DNA of 64,000 bases from Salibacter halophilus (GTDB lineage: Bacteria > Bacteroidota > Bacteroidia > Flavobacteriales_G > Salibacteraceae): assembly GCF_008806325.1 (NCBI RefSeq), contig NZ_WACR01000008.1, positions 62,001 to 126,000 on the forward strand, read 5' to 3'. Shown one piece after another: positions 38,943 to 48,318 of the stretch; the first letter of the stretch is position 1; each line of letters begins with the position of its first letter. Under the pieces are notes generated by a model. It was given only the letters and a program-made list of their open reading frames with translations. It had not been told where the DNA came from and searched no databases. The position numbers and the translations under genes were made by a program.

Positions 38943-39961
38943 TATGCCCAAACTTTTGTTCCTTCAGTACAGTTCTTGCAGATGTCAATCTCGCTGCGAG
39001 ATTTAAATATAGCACCTCTAAAACTGCGGTACATTGGGCTGTTCCAAATTTCTCTGAAACTCTTTTCTTTCATATCGCCCATTTGGTGAGTGGCATCTTT
39101 GTCAAAACAACAGGGAACGATGAGTCCGTCCCACGTAATCACACACCCCGACCACATTCTCCAACAGTGATCGAGTAGTTTATTTTTGACGGTCCATTTG
39201 CCATTATCGAGCTGTTTGTAACGTGAGTATTTATCATTTTCAGGAATGAGCGGATTTCCATTTTCGTAGTCGTAAACCTGTGCTGTTTTTAAACGCACTT
39301 CGTCAACTCCCAATTCATTTGCCAGGTTATGGACATCGTCAATTTGGTGTTCATTGGGTTTTACAACCAAAAACTGAAAGATAATGTGAGGCGTTTTTGA
39401 CTTGAGTTTTTTCTTCCACTCAATAATCTTTTTTGTACCGGCAATAACTTTGTCAAGTTTACCTTTTTTACGGTACTGTTCGTAAACCTCCTGAGTAGTT
39501 CCATCGATGGAAATGATCATCCTATCCAACCCAGACTCAACAGTTCGCTTAGCTGTTTTATCATTCAGGAAATGCGCATTTGTTGAAGTAGCCGTGTACA
39601 ACTTATTGTCACTGGCGTACTTCACCATATCCAGGAATTTAGGATTGATGTACGGCTCGCCCTGGAAGTAAAACAACACGTAAGTCGATTTTTTAGCGAG
39701 TTGATCAATTACTGTTTTATAAAAATCAGGATCTAAGTTCCCTGTATCACGAGAAAACTGGCGCAACCCGCTTGGGCATTCTGGACATCCTAAGTTACAC
39801 GATGTTGTGGGTTCAATGGAAAAGCTGATGGGGTAGCCGCTGTGATAAGTGTTTCGTGTAATTCTGGAAACGAAAAAACTCGCAAAAGTTTGCGCTGCAT
39901 TGAAGGCACGCTGTGGCGTTACCTTCGACATCATATTGAAAAAATCGGCTGTTCTACCCAC
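38942..39961 (-). CDS. Radical SAM/SPASM domain protein
   Basis: The 339-residue protein has the radical SAM cluster motif TTSCNLGCPECPSG (Cys55, 59 and 62) and a C-terminal SPASM-like region with CWRMWSGCVITWDGLIVPCCFD and DICKNCTEG that would hold extra iron-sulfur clusters. The substrate is unknown and no peptide precursor is evident nearby. The longest form starts at a GTG at 39961, but a -7-like element lies only six bases upstream, so the ATG at 39934 or 39931 (Met10/Met11) may be the real start. Confidence 0.88.
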   Translation of the reverse strand: MGRTADFFNMMSKVTPQRAFNAAQTFASFFVSRITRNTYHSGYPISFSIEPTTSCNLGCPECPSGLRQFSRDTGNLDPDFYKTVIDQLAKKSTYVLFYFQGEPYINPKFLDMVKYASDNKLYTATSTNAHFLNDKTAKRTVESGLDRMIISIDGTTQEVYEQYRKKGKLDKVIAGTKKIIEWKKKLKSKTPHIIFQFLVVKPNEHQIDDVHNLANELGVDEVRLKTAQVYDYENGNPLIPENDKYSRYKQLDNGKWTVKNKLLDHCWRMWSGCVITWDGLIVPCCFDKDATHQMGDMKEKSFREIWNSPMYRSFRGAIFKSRSEIDICKNCTEGTKVWA

Positions 39962-39966
39962 GTTAG

Positions 39967-39974
39967 CAAATGTA
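39967..39974 (-). promoter_or_regulatory. Candidate -7 element TACATTTG for the radical SAM gene
   Basis: On the minus strand, TACATTTG reads from 39974 to 39967 and matches TAnnTTTG. It favours a translation start downstream of the GTG at 39961. No TTG partner was confirmed. Confidence 0.4.
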
Positions 39975-40107
39975 GGAAATAGAAAGTTGTAGAGCTTATC
40001 AATCTCACAAAATCAAACCAACCTTGCTGTAACTCTCATTCATAAAAATAATTAAAATAAATTCAAGTTTTCTCAATTATTCTCATCTTTGAGAAAACCC
40101 TTTACAT

Positions 40108-42525
40108 GTGAAATATTCACTATTTATCCTTTTCTTGTTTTTGGCTGTTATCGGTCAGAGCCAGAGTGTACACCGCGGGCGTATAATTGATAGCAAAACA
40201 AATGAGCCGCTCGCGTTTGTGAATATTTCAGTTCCCGAACTCGGTGTGGGAACAACCAGTGATGTCAATGGTAGTTTTGCTATCAGGCTGCCAAAGGAAG
40301 CCGAGAAAGTGCGGCTCACCTATGTAGGCTATGAAACGAAAATGGTTCTGATCAAGAACCTCAAAGGTGATATCGAACTCAAACGAAAAGCCTCTCAGTT
40401 AAAGGAAGTAGAGATTTTCCCAGGTAAAAATCCGGCCGATAGCTTAATGGAGCTGGTTATCGATAATAAGGACAAACACGACCCATTCAAGAAAGACCAG
40501 TTTGCATTTGATATTTACAACAAGATTTTGGTCACAATAAGCGATTCGGCAATTGACAGCATGGCTGTAAGTACTGATACTTCTTCTCAGGAGTTTGCCA
40601 AACACATGAGCGAGCATGATTTGTTTATGGCTGAAACGTATTCTAAAAAGTGGTATGAGAAACCCGGTAAAGTGAAGGAGAAAATATTGGCGAATCGCGT
40701 TGCCGGTCTCGAAAATCCATCTTTTTACTGGTTGGCAACCAATATGCAGCCTCTATCCTTTTATGAACCCATTATTGAACTCAATGGGAGTAAATATGTG
40801 AGTCCGCTCGTAAAACGATCCTGGAACCAATACCTTTTCATCATTAAAGATACACTTTACCGGAATCAGGATACCGTTTTTGTTGTGAGTTATCAGCCTA
40901 AAAGTGGAAAAGATTTTAAGTCGCTCGAAGGAATATTGAGTATCAACACGAATGAATATGCACTTGAAAATGTTATTGCGCGCAGTACCAATCACCTCAC
41001 GAACAACCTGAGAATTCAGCAAAAGTACACCCGTGTAAAAGAGGAGTGGTTTCCTGAACAACTCAACTTTGAGCTGAAGTTGAATAGTATTCAGGTTGAA
41101 GAAGGAGCGCCAATACACATGATTGGGCGGAGTTACATCAATAAAGTCGTCTTTGATACAAACTTTAGAGGTCGTGATTTTAATGGTTTAACCGTTGAGC
41201 TGGATGATCAGGCAACAAAAAAATCTCAAGCATATTGGGACAGCATAAGGACAGATTCATTGACTCAAAAAGAACAAAACACTTATACATTCACTGATTC
41301 TGCCGGTGAATCAGTAAACCTTGATGAAAAACTGTTCATACTTGAGTCGCTTGTGACTCAAAGGATTCCCATAAAGTTCATCGACATAAAGCTGGATCAA
41401 ATAATGTCTTACAACCTTTATGAAGGCATTAGATTAGGAGCAGGGATCAGCACGAACGACCGGATGTCAAAATACATTGAGCTAGGCGGTTACTTTGCTT
41501 ATGGTTTTAGGGACAAGGCATGGAAGTATGGAGGAAATCTCACCCTGAGTGAAGGGCGGCTCAACCGCTACACACTCGACTTAAAATACAACAGGGACTT
41601 ACACATGCCGGGCTACTCGAATATTCCTGATCGGTCAGGTGGGCTATTAACAAATGATCTTACCCGTTTTTATGTCCGTTGGCAAAACCTCTCTACGCGC
41701 TACAAAGCAGAGTTTAAATTTCCGCTTTTTAGAGACGCAACTGTTGGTGTTTTTGGTACTTACCGCCAAAATGAGATCACCAATAATTACCGCATTTACA
41801 GCGAAAATGAATCTGATGTATGGCTACCGTTTCAGTCTTATTCAATTGGTGAAACAGGTGTGAATTTACGATATGCCTACAACGAGGAAAAGGTGGAGAT
41901 GTTCAACACTGTCGTGAAAGCGAAATCTCCGTATCCTGTTCTTCATCTGCAATATGCAAAAGGTATTGGTCAGATCCAGCAATCCGAGACCTATTACGAT
42001 CGTTACGAAGCACGAGTAGAGTTTTCCAAAAAAACGCCTCGTCTAAAGCAATTCAGGATGATGATTCGCGGCTCATATTTGGATGGCGAACTACCTGTTA
42101 CTGAACTCTACTCACCTGTTTCAGTATATGATCCTGAATTAGCGATCACTTCAGACTATGGTTTCCAAACATTACTACAGGGCTCTTATTTTGGATCTGA
42201 ACTTTACGAAGCTCACGCGAGTTTTGAGTTTGTGAAATTCAACACCAGTTTAGAATGGTTCAAACCTTCGATCACAGCCTTGCAGTCGGCAGGTTGGGGA
42301 TCTGACCAAAGAGAAAACTTCACGGAAGGAGGTTATTTTTACAAAACTCCTGAACACGGACTGTTTGAAAGTGGTTTAGTGATCAACGGGCTTTATTGCT
42401 CAACATCGGAAACTTTGATTCCGGCAAAATATGGAATAGGCACTTTCTATCGCTACGGAGCCAGTAATAGCGGGAGTTGGTATGATAATTTTGCTGTAAA
42501 GCTTTCTTTTTTAACGACTTTTTAA
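40108..42525 (+). CDS. DUF5686 outer-membrane protein with carboxypeptidase-like regulatory domain
   Basis: The 805-residue protein starts at a GTG and has a signal peptide (KYSLFILFLFLAVIGQSQ). A carboxypeptidase-regulatory-like (CarboxypepD_reg) domain follows (about 22-100: GRIIDSKTNEPLAFVNISV, GSFAIRLP, RLTYVGYETKMV), then a long DUF5686-type region that ends in β-barrel strands (about 430-805). Such proteins are Bacteroidota outer-membrane proteins of unknown role. Three dispersed 10-mers lie at 40153 (inside the signal peptide), 41968 and 42298. Confidence 0.88.
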   Translation: MKYSLFILFLFLAVIGQSQSVHRGRIIDSKTNEPLAFVNISVPELGVGTTSDVNGSFAIRLPKEAEKVRLTYVGYETKMVLIKNLKGDIELKRKASQLKEVEIFPGKNPADSLMELVIDNKDKHDPFKKDQFAFDIYNKILVTISDSAIDSMAVSTDTSSQEFAKHMSEHDLFMAETYSKKWYEKPGKVKEKILANRVAGLENPSFYWLATNMQPLSFYEPIIELNGSKYVSPLVKRSWNQYLFIIKDTLYRNQDTVFVVSYQPKSGKDFKSLEGILSINTNEYALENVIARSTNHLTNNLRIQQKYTRVKEEWFPEQLNFELKLNSIQVEEGAPIHMIGRSYINKVVFDTNFRGRDFNGLTVELDDQATKKSQAYWDSIRTDSLTQKEQNTYTFTDSAGESVNLDEKLFILESLVTQRIPIKFIDIKLDQIMSYNLYEGIRLGAGISTNDRMSKYIELGGYFAYGFRDKAWKYGGNLTLSEGRLNRYTLDLKYNRDLHMPGYSNIPDRSGGLLTNDLTRFYVRWQNLSTRYKAEFKFPLFRDATVGVFGTYRQNEITNNYRIYSENESDVWLPFQSYSIGETGVNLRYAYNEEKVEMFNTVVKAKSPYPVLHLQYAKGIGQIQQSETYYDRYEARVEFSKKTPRLKQFRMMIRGSYLDGELPVTELYSPVSVYDPELAITSDYGFQTLLQGSYFGSELYEAHASFEFVKFNTSLEWFKPSITALQSAGWGSDQRENFTEGGYFYKTPEHGLFESGLVINGLYCSTSETLIPAKYGIGTFYRYGASNSGSWYDNFAVKLSFLTTF

Positions 42526-42643
42526 GCAGTTGGGCATCACATACATGCTGTGAATATGTGCTAAGTGCTAGGTAATATTTATTTTCGTGCGCCTTAATTA
42601 GAAAGTAAACAGTAGTCCTTTTACCTGGGCTCAGGGATTTTAT

Positions 42644-45067
42644 ATGTGGGAGTTAATAGCGAGATTCATTCTTAGGCAGCGTATTCCAATTCTTATTGGT
42701 GTTTTACTGGTAACGATATTTATGGGTTATAAGAGTACTGATACGCGCCTTCAATGGACGCTTCCCAGGCTATTACCCGATGATGATTCAACCCTGGTTG
42801 CCAACCGGGAATTCAAGGAAATTTTTGGATACGAAAACGTTTCTATCCTTTTGGGAACTGAAAAGCCTGTACTCGATAGCCTTGATCTTTTCAATGAATG
42901 GTATGAGTTGGGCAATGAGCTTGCAGGAGTTCAGAATGTTGATACAGTTTTATCGGTAGCTCACCTTCTCACGGTAGAAAAAAATACTGAAGCCAAGCGT
43001 TTTGAGCTCAAGCCGATTGTAAAACACAAAGTTAGATCTCAGTCAGAGTTAGATAGCATCAGGGCTAAAATCAAAAGTTTGCCGTTTTACCGCGACCGTG
43101 TTTACAACGACTCAACAGGCGTAAGCGTAATGGCAATATCTGTCAATCCTGATATTTTCAATTCTCCCGATCGTGAGGAAATGATGGATAGCATCATCAC
43201 GAAAACGAAAAGGTTTGAAGCGAAACACGGAATAGACTTACGCTACTCTGGTTTGCCCTTTATCAGAACCGAAACCACTCACCTGGTGAAAGGCGAGTTG
43301 AGTTCGTTCATCATTTATGCGGTAATTGTTACAATTATCGTGTTGTTGTTCTTTTTCAGATCCGCACCACCCGTGTTTGTGAGTATGCTCATTGTATTGA
43401 TGGGCGTTGTGTGGTCGCTGGGAATCATTGCAGTGCTCGATTATGAGATTACAATTTTGACGAGCATTATTCCGCCATTGATAATTGTAATCGGTATTCC
43501 GAATAGTGTCTATCTCATCAATAAATATCACGCGGAGTACACCAGTCACGGAAATAAAATATTAGCGCTATCCCGTATTATCAGGAAGATTGGAAAAGCT
43601 ACGCTCATGACAAATGTTACGACTGCTGTAGGTTTTTCTACTTTCATTTTCACTCAAAGTAACGTTTTGGTAGAGTTCGGTATAGTGGCCTCGATCAACA
43701 TCTTGTTACTCTTTGTGCTCTCGATATTCCTGGTTCCAAGTATTTTGAGCTTTCTAAAACCGCCAAAAAGCAAGCACACGAAACACCTCGATAAACCTTT
43801 TATCACGAGATTGGTAGAGAACCTTGTTCGGGTTGTGAGCAACTACAGGAAGCCAGTTTATATCATTACTACCCTTCTGATCGCCTTTGGTGTAATTGGG
43901 TTAACCCGAATGGAAACAACGGGTAATCTTGTGGATGATTTGCCCAAAGATCACCAGGTTGTAGAAGATCTACACTTCTTTGAAAAGCAGTTTGATGGTG
44001 TAATGCCCTTCGAAATCATTATCGATACAAGAAAAGAAGGCATGGCTACCCGAAGTAGCACATTGAAGAAAATAGATGAGCTAGAGCAACTGCTTGGAAC
44101 TTATGATGAATTTTCGAAACCGCTTTCTATCGTGAGTGGGATTAAGTTTGCTCGTCAGGCATTTTACGGGGGAGATCCCAGTCAGTACAAACTGATTGCA
44201 AGCAACGAGCGAATTTTCTTTAGACCATACATGAAGAATGCCGGAGGTGGTGGTAAAGGTGTTGATTTACTCAATTCATTTGTCGACAGCACAGAACGAT
44301 ACGCTCGAGTAACTGCACAAATGAAAGATATTGGCACCAAAGAAATGGATGCTCTAATAAAAGATCTTAAACCAAAAGTTGATGAGATCTTTAGCCCTGA
44401 TAAATACGAGGTTGACTTTGCCGGAACTTCAATTGTTTATCTAAAAGGGACGAACTACCTAGTAAAAAATCTCGTGATTAGTTTGGCTTTAGCTATTGTC
44501 CTAATTGGGATTTTAATGGCGATTCTGTTTTCTTCATTCAGGATGATTGCGATGTCCATTTTCACGAACCTTATTCCACTTTTGCTCACAGCTGCAATAA
44601 TGGGGTACTTTGGCATTCCGATCAAGCCCAGTACAATTCTGGTTTTCTCAATTGCATTTGGTATTTCGATTGACGACACTATTCACTATTTGGCCAAATA
44701 CAGGCAAGAATTGAAGGCCCACAATTGGAATGTGCGTATTGCAGCGATCAACTCAATTCGCGAAACAGGGGTGAGTATGATCTACACATCAATCATTCTT
44801 TTCTTTGGTTTTTCAGTTTTTGCAACATCACAGTTTGGAGGAACACAAGCTCTTGGTATCTTAGTGTCGATAACATTGCTCGTTGCTATGGTGGCAAATC
44901 TTGTGTTGTTACCGAGTTTATTGCTGAACTTAGACAAAAGCATTACAACAAAAGCATTCAAAGAACCCTTTTTACAAATACTCGATGAAGAAGACGCTAA
45001 TGATTACTCAAATCTTCAAATGGAAAATGAAGACGATGAGGATAGCGACAAGTCATCGAAAACCTAA
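42644..45067 (+). CDS. RND/MMPL family exporter
   Basis: The 807-residue protein has the two-fold RND pattern: one helix near the N-terminus (14-30), a large extracytoplasmic loop, a five-helix bundle (about 220-365), a helix near 405, a second loop and a last helix bundle (about 605-765) with the GISIDDTIHYLAKY motif. This is the MMPL/HAE3-like form, about 200 residues shorter than AcrB types, usually exporting lipids or hydrophobic compounds. No adaptor or outer-membrane partner is adjacent. The C-terminus is a Glu/Asp-rich cytoplasmic tail. The gene is six bases from rmlA. Confidence 0.9.
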   Translation: MWELIARFILRQRIPILIGVLLVTIFMGYKSTDTRLQWTLPRLLPDDDSTLVANREFKEIFGYENVSILLGTEKPVLDSLDLFNEWYELGNELAGVQNVDTVLSVAHLLTVEKNTEAKRFELKPIVKHKVRSQSELDSIRAKIKSLPFYRDRVYNDSTGVSVMAISVNPDIFNSPDREEMMDSIITKTKRFEAKHGIDLRYSGLPFIRTETTHLVKGELSSFIIYAVIVTIIVLLFFFRSAPPVFVSMLIVLMGVVWSLGIIAVLDYEITILTSIIPPLIIVIGIPNSVYLINKYHAEYTSHGNKILALSRIIRKIGKATLMTNVTTAVGFSTFIFTQSNVLVEFGIVASINILLLFVLSIFLVPSILSFLKPPKSKHTKHLDKPFITRLVENLVRVVSNYRKPVYIITTLLIAFGVIGLTRMETTGNLVDDLPKDHQVVEDLHFFEKQFDGVMPFEIIIDTRKEGMATRSSTLKKIDELEQLLGTYDEFSKPLSIVSGIKFARQAFYGGDPSQYKLIASNERIFFRPYMKNAGGGGKGVDLLNSFVDSTERYARVTAQMKDIGTKEMDALIKDLKPKVDEIFSPDKYEVDFAGTSIVYLKGTNYLVKNLVISLALAIVLIGILMAILFSSFRMIAMSIFTNLIPLLLTAAIMGYFGIPIKPSTILVFSIAFGISIDDTIHYLAKYRQELKAHNWNVRIAAINSIRETGVSMIYTSIILFFGFSVFATSQFGGTQALGILVSITLLVAMVANLVLLPSLLLNLDKSITTKAFKEPFLQILDEEDANDYSNLQMENEDDEDSDKSSKT

Positions 45068-45073
45068 TACTCT

Positions 45074-45934
45074 ATGAAAGGTATCATTTTAGCCGGTGGC
45101 TCAGGAACGCGCTTGTATCCTTTAACATATGCAGTTAGTAAGCAACTCATGCCGGTTTACGATAAACCGATGATTTACTACCCGCTTTCAATTCTTATGA
45201 TGTCGGGGATAAATGAAATTTTAATTATTTCAACTCCCAATGACCTTCCAAACTTTGAGAGACTCTTGGGAGATGGATCTCACCTTGGCTGTTCCTTTTC
45301 TTATGCTGAACAACCCGATCCAAATGGATTAGCTGAAGCATTTATAATCGGGGAGGATTTTATAGGGAACGATAGTGTAGCTCTAATACTTGGAGATAAT
45401 ATTTTTTACGCTTCAAAACTTTCACAAAAACTACAATCGAGTAAAGATCCTGATGGAGGTGTCGTTTTTGCTTATCACGTAAATGATCCTGAACGTTACG
45501 GTGTTGTTGAGTTTGATGAGCAAAATAATGTGAAGAGTATTGAAGAAAAGCCCGAAAAACCTAAATCTAACTATGCAGTACCGGGACTCTATTATTACGA
45601 TAATGAAGTCGTGGAGATTGCTAAAAACATAAAACCAAGTCATCGAGGTGAGTTGGAGATAACAGATGTAAACCGCGAATACCTCAAACGCGGCAACCTG
45701 AAAGTGACAGTTCTCGACAGGGGAACGGCATGGCTCGATACGGGTACCCATCAGTCTCTCATGCAGGCCGGTCAATTCGTACAGGTTATCGAAGAGAGAC
45801 AGGGTTTAAAAATCGGCTGTATAGAAGAAGTTGCTTACAGGATGGGATATATCAATGATGAGCAGCTTGAGAAAATTGCTAAGCCATTGGTCAAGAGCGG
45901 CTATGGTGAATACCTGATGAATTTATTAAAATGA
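45074..45934 (+). CDS. rmlA: Glucose-1-phosphate thymidylyltransferase
   Basis: RmlA makes dTDP-glucose for deoxysugar synthesis. The 286-residue protein starts [23 protein letters not shown] and carries [22 protein letters not shown] and LGDNIFYA, all typical. The rmlB, rmlC and rmlD genes are absent; it stands alone between an exporter and a prenyl synthase gene and overlaps the latter by four bases (ATGA). Confidence 0.96.
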   Translation: MKGIILAGGSGTRLYPLTYAVSKQLMPVYDKPMIYYPLSILMMSGINEILIISTPNDLPNFERLLGDGSHLGCSFSYAEQPDPNGLAEAFIIGEDFIGNDSVALILGDNIFYASKLSQKLQSSKDPDGGVVFAYHVNDPERYGVVEFDEQNNVKSIEEKPEKPKSNYAVPGLYYYDNEVVEIAKNIKPSHRGELEITDVNREYLKRGNLKVTVLDRGTAWLDTGTHQSLMQAGQFVQVIEERQGLKIGCIEEVAYRMGYINDEQLEKIAKPLVKSGYGEYLMNLLK

Positions 45935-46914
45935 AGCTACCAAAAAAGGTACTCGAACATATCGATTTAGTTGAAAAGTCTTTAAAAGACAAAGAATATC
46001 GGTCAGAGCCAAAAGGGCTTTACGAACCCATTTCGTACTTGCTGAATTTGGGCGGAAAGCGAATCAGGCCGGCTCTGGTCATGCTGGGAGCCGAGGTTTT
46101 TGGTAAGTCCGGATCTGATTGTGTTGAACAGGCTTTAGCTGTTGAGGTTTTTCACAATTTCACACTTATGCATGATGACATCATGGATGATGCACCACTT
46201 CGCAGAGGCGAAAAAACAGTGCACGAAAAGTGGAATGTCAACACAGCAATTCTCAGCGGAGACGCTATGCTCATTCAGGCCTATCAACATTTGATCAAAA
46301 ATATTGCTGCTGATAAAGCTGTAGAGCTGATGGAGATTTTCAATCAAACGGCTCTCGAAGTTTGCGAGGGGCAGCAGTTTGATATGAACTTTGAAAAAAG
46401 TGATGAGGTAACGGTAGAAAAGTATATCGAAATGATAAGGCTTAAGACTGCCGTGTTGTTAGGTGGCGCGCTTAAAATTGGCGCTGCATGTGCTGATGCT
46501 GATCCTCATGAACAATCACAACTTTACAGCTTTGGAGTAGAGTTAGGGGTTTCGTTTCAAATACTTGATGATTACCTCGATGTATGGGGAGATCCACAAT
46601 TGACAGGCAAGCGGCCCGGTGGCGATATTTTAGCAAATAAGAAAACATTTTTGCTGTTGACAGCCATGCGTGATACATCCGGCTCTGACCGTGAACTACT
46701 GGAAAAGTGGCTCAACGAAAAAGACCAGGATTCGCGTAAAATCGAGGTCATTACAGAGTTATTTGAAAAAATGGGACTCGATAATAAAGCAATTGAGCTC
46801 AGCAGGAAATACTATCAAAACGCCATTGGCTCTTTAAAAAAGATTGACGTTCCTCAAGACAGGAAAGAAGTTTTGTTAGAATTAGCAAAACAGTTGGTTG
46901 AGCGCAATTTTTAA
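45931..46914 (+). CDS. Polyprenyl diphosphate synthase
   Basis: This trans-isoprenyl diphosphate synthase of 327 residues extends allylic diphosphates with isopentenyl diphosphate. It has [17 protein letters not shown], the first Asp-rich motif [15 protein letters not shown] and the second motif [12 protein letters not shown]. Chain length cannot be read from the sequence; it may serve menaquinone or undecaprenyl synthesis. Two dispersed 10-mers lie at 46001 and 46681. Its stop shares TTAA with the convergent epimerase gene. Confidence 0.93.
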   Translation: MKLPKKVLEHIDLVEKSLKDKEYRSEPKGLYEPISYLLNLGGKRIRPALVMLGAEVFGKSGSDCVEQALAVEVFHNFTLMHDDIMDDAPLRRGEKTVHEKWNVNTAILSGDAMLIQAYQHLIKNIAADKAVELMEIFNQTALEVCEGQQFDMNFEKSDEVTVEKYIEMIRLKTAVLLGGALKIGAACADADPHEQSQLYSFGVELGVSFQILDDYLDVWGDPQLTGKRPGGDILANKKTFLLLTAMRDTSGSDRELLEKWLNEKDQDSRKIEVITELFEKMGLDNKAIELSRKYYQNAIGSLKKIDVPQDRKEVLLELAKQLVERNF

Positions 46915-47804
46915 AATAAATCGTCAAGTGCTTTTTCAACATCATCGAACTTGAACTGAAATCCAGTTTCAACAATCTTTTCGCACGATATTTTCGATCC
47001 TTCAAGCACCATTCCGGCCATTTCGCCCATCACCATTTTTAGAGCAAACGGTGGAACGGGAATCGGTAAATAGAGTTTTTTGCTCTTTTTTGCCAGCAGT
47101 TTCGTGAATTCCTTATTTGAAACCGGATTTGGAGCAACAGCATTGAACGGCTCGTTCATGGAATCATTTTTAATCGCGTGATAAAACATATTCGTTAAAT
47201 CGTCAATATGAATCCACGGCATCCATTGTTTGCCTGTTCCAAGTGGAGATAGAAGCGGAGGCTTTGTCATGGCATCTAATGCGCCACCTTTTTTGCTCAA
47301 GACAATTCCAATTCTTATTTGAGCGGTTCTGATCCCCGAATCCCTGAATTTATCCGTCTCGGTTTCCCACTTTTTTGTGACACTAGCGAGGAACTCATCA
47401 CCTGCCGGGCTACTTTCAGTTAATTCTTTAGAGGTTGTTCTAAAACCATAATAACCTATAGCACTGGCACAAATAACAGCTTTAGGTTGATGGTCAGATC
47501 CTTTTAGAGCTTCAACCAACGTTTTTGTGCTGTCAACCCTGCTGTTCAAAATGATTTTTTTGCGCTCCTCAGTCCATCTTTCATCGGCAACTCCTGCACC
47601 GGCCAGGTGAACAATATAATCACAACCTTTAATTGCAGACTCATCGATTTCACCCGAAGCAGGATCCCAGCTGTAAGATTCTATATTATCATATTTACCG
47701 GCACTACGCGACAACCAACAAACCTCATGGTTATCGTTTTGGAGTAACGCGGTAAGTTGTTTTCCTATTAATCCTGATCCGCCAGTTATTAGAATCTTTG
47801 CCAT
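46911..47804 (-). CDS. TIGR01777 family epimerase (SDR39U1-like)
   Basis: The 297-residue protein has the Rossmann motif ILITGGSGLIGKQLTALL, the ASAIGYYGFR motif in place of the usual YxxxK, and WMPWIHIDDLTNMFYHAI. These features identify the TIGR01777 extended short-chain dehydrogenase/reductase family, whose substrate is unknown. A dispersed 10-mer lies at 47492-47501 (KGSDHQ). Confidence 0.95.
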   Translation of the reverse strand: MAKILITGGSGLIGKQLTALLQNDNHEVCWLSRSAGKYDNIESYSWDPASGEIDESAIKGCDYIVHLAGAGVADERWTEERKKIILNSRVDSTKTLVEALKGSDHQPKAVICASAIGYYGFRTTSKELTESSPAGDEFLASVTKKWETETDKFRDSGIRTAQIRIGIVLSKKGGALDAMTKPPLLSPLGTGKQWMPWIHIDDLTNMFYHAIKNDSMNEPFNAVAPNPVSNKEFTKLLAKKSKKLYLPIPVPPFALKMVMGEMAGMVLEGSKISCEKIVETGFQFKFDDVEKALDDLF

Positions 47805-47859
47805 TTGGTTTTATTTTAATCAACTTTGAAAGCAACAAGCCCAGTATTAATTTAGTTCA

Positions 47860-48225
47860 ATGAAGAACATATCAAAGTTAAGTAATGACGAAGTTAAGGC
47901 ACATTTTGATGATCGCGAAATATTGGAACTAACCGCCAGGCAACTAGTAAAAGATTTGGCTTTAATTGGAGAAGAAATTGACTTTGATGCTTCGCAAACA
48001 AATGCATACATTAGTTTGTACAATAAACTTAAGCAACTAATTATTCAATTTGTTGAAACAGATATTCAGTCACTTATGAATTTGTTATACAGGATTGATC
48101 TCGGTGAAAAAGCTGCTAAAAGCGCTCTGCTAAAGGAGCCTGGCGATAAGGTTGATCTTTTAGCTCAGCAAATATTGAAGCGGGAACTCCAAAAAGTTTT
48201 GCTCAAAAAAGAGTTCGATAAATAA
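47860..48225 (+). CDS. Conserved hypothetical protein, helical
   Basis: The 121-residue protein is predicted to be fully helical and soluble, with heptad-like spacing in LYNKLKQLIIQFVETDIQSLMNLLYRI and a C-terminus rich in Leu and Lys (LLAQQILKRELQKVLLKKEF). No family is recognised. It lies about 95 bases before sucA and may be transcribed from its own short upstream region. Confidence 0.7.
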   Translation: MKNISKLSNDEVKAHFDDREILELTARQLVKDLALIGEEIDFDASQTNAYISLYNKLKQLIIQFVETDIQSLMNLLYRIDLGEKAAKSALLKEPGDKVDLLAQQILKRELQKVLLKKEFDK

Positions 48226-48286
48226 AAATCATAGTGAGATAAATTGAAAGTAGTTGTTAATTCAACTATCAGATTAGTTAAAATTA

Positions 48287-48294
48287 TAATTTTG
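48287..48294 (+). promoter_or_regulatory. Candidate -7 element TAATTTTG before sucA
   Basis: TAATTTTG matches TAnnTTTG and lies 24 bases before the sucA ATG. No TTG partner at 19-20 bases is present; TTC at 48261-48263 is 23 bases away. Confidence 0.4.
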
Positions 48295-48318
48295 TATCTC
48301 CTAAGTTGAATAAACACA

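Noticed and set aside
45074-46914. rmlA and polyprenyl synthase as the edge of an O-antigen or exopolysaccharide cluster
   Set aside because: No glycosyltransferase, flippase or other rml gene is present on either side, so only a single nucleotide-sugar gene can be claimed.
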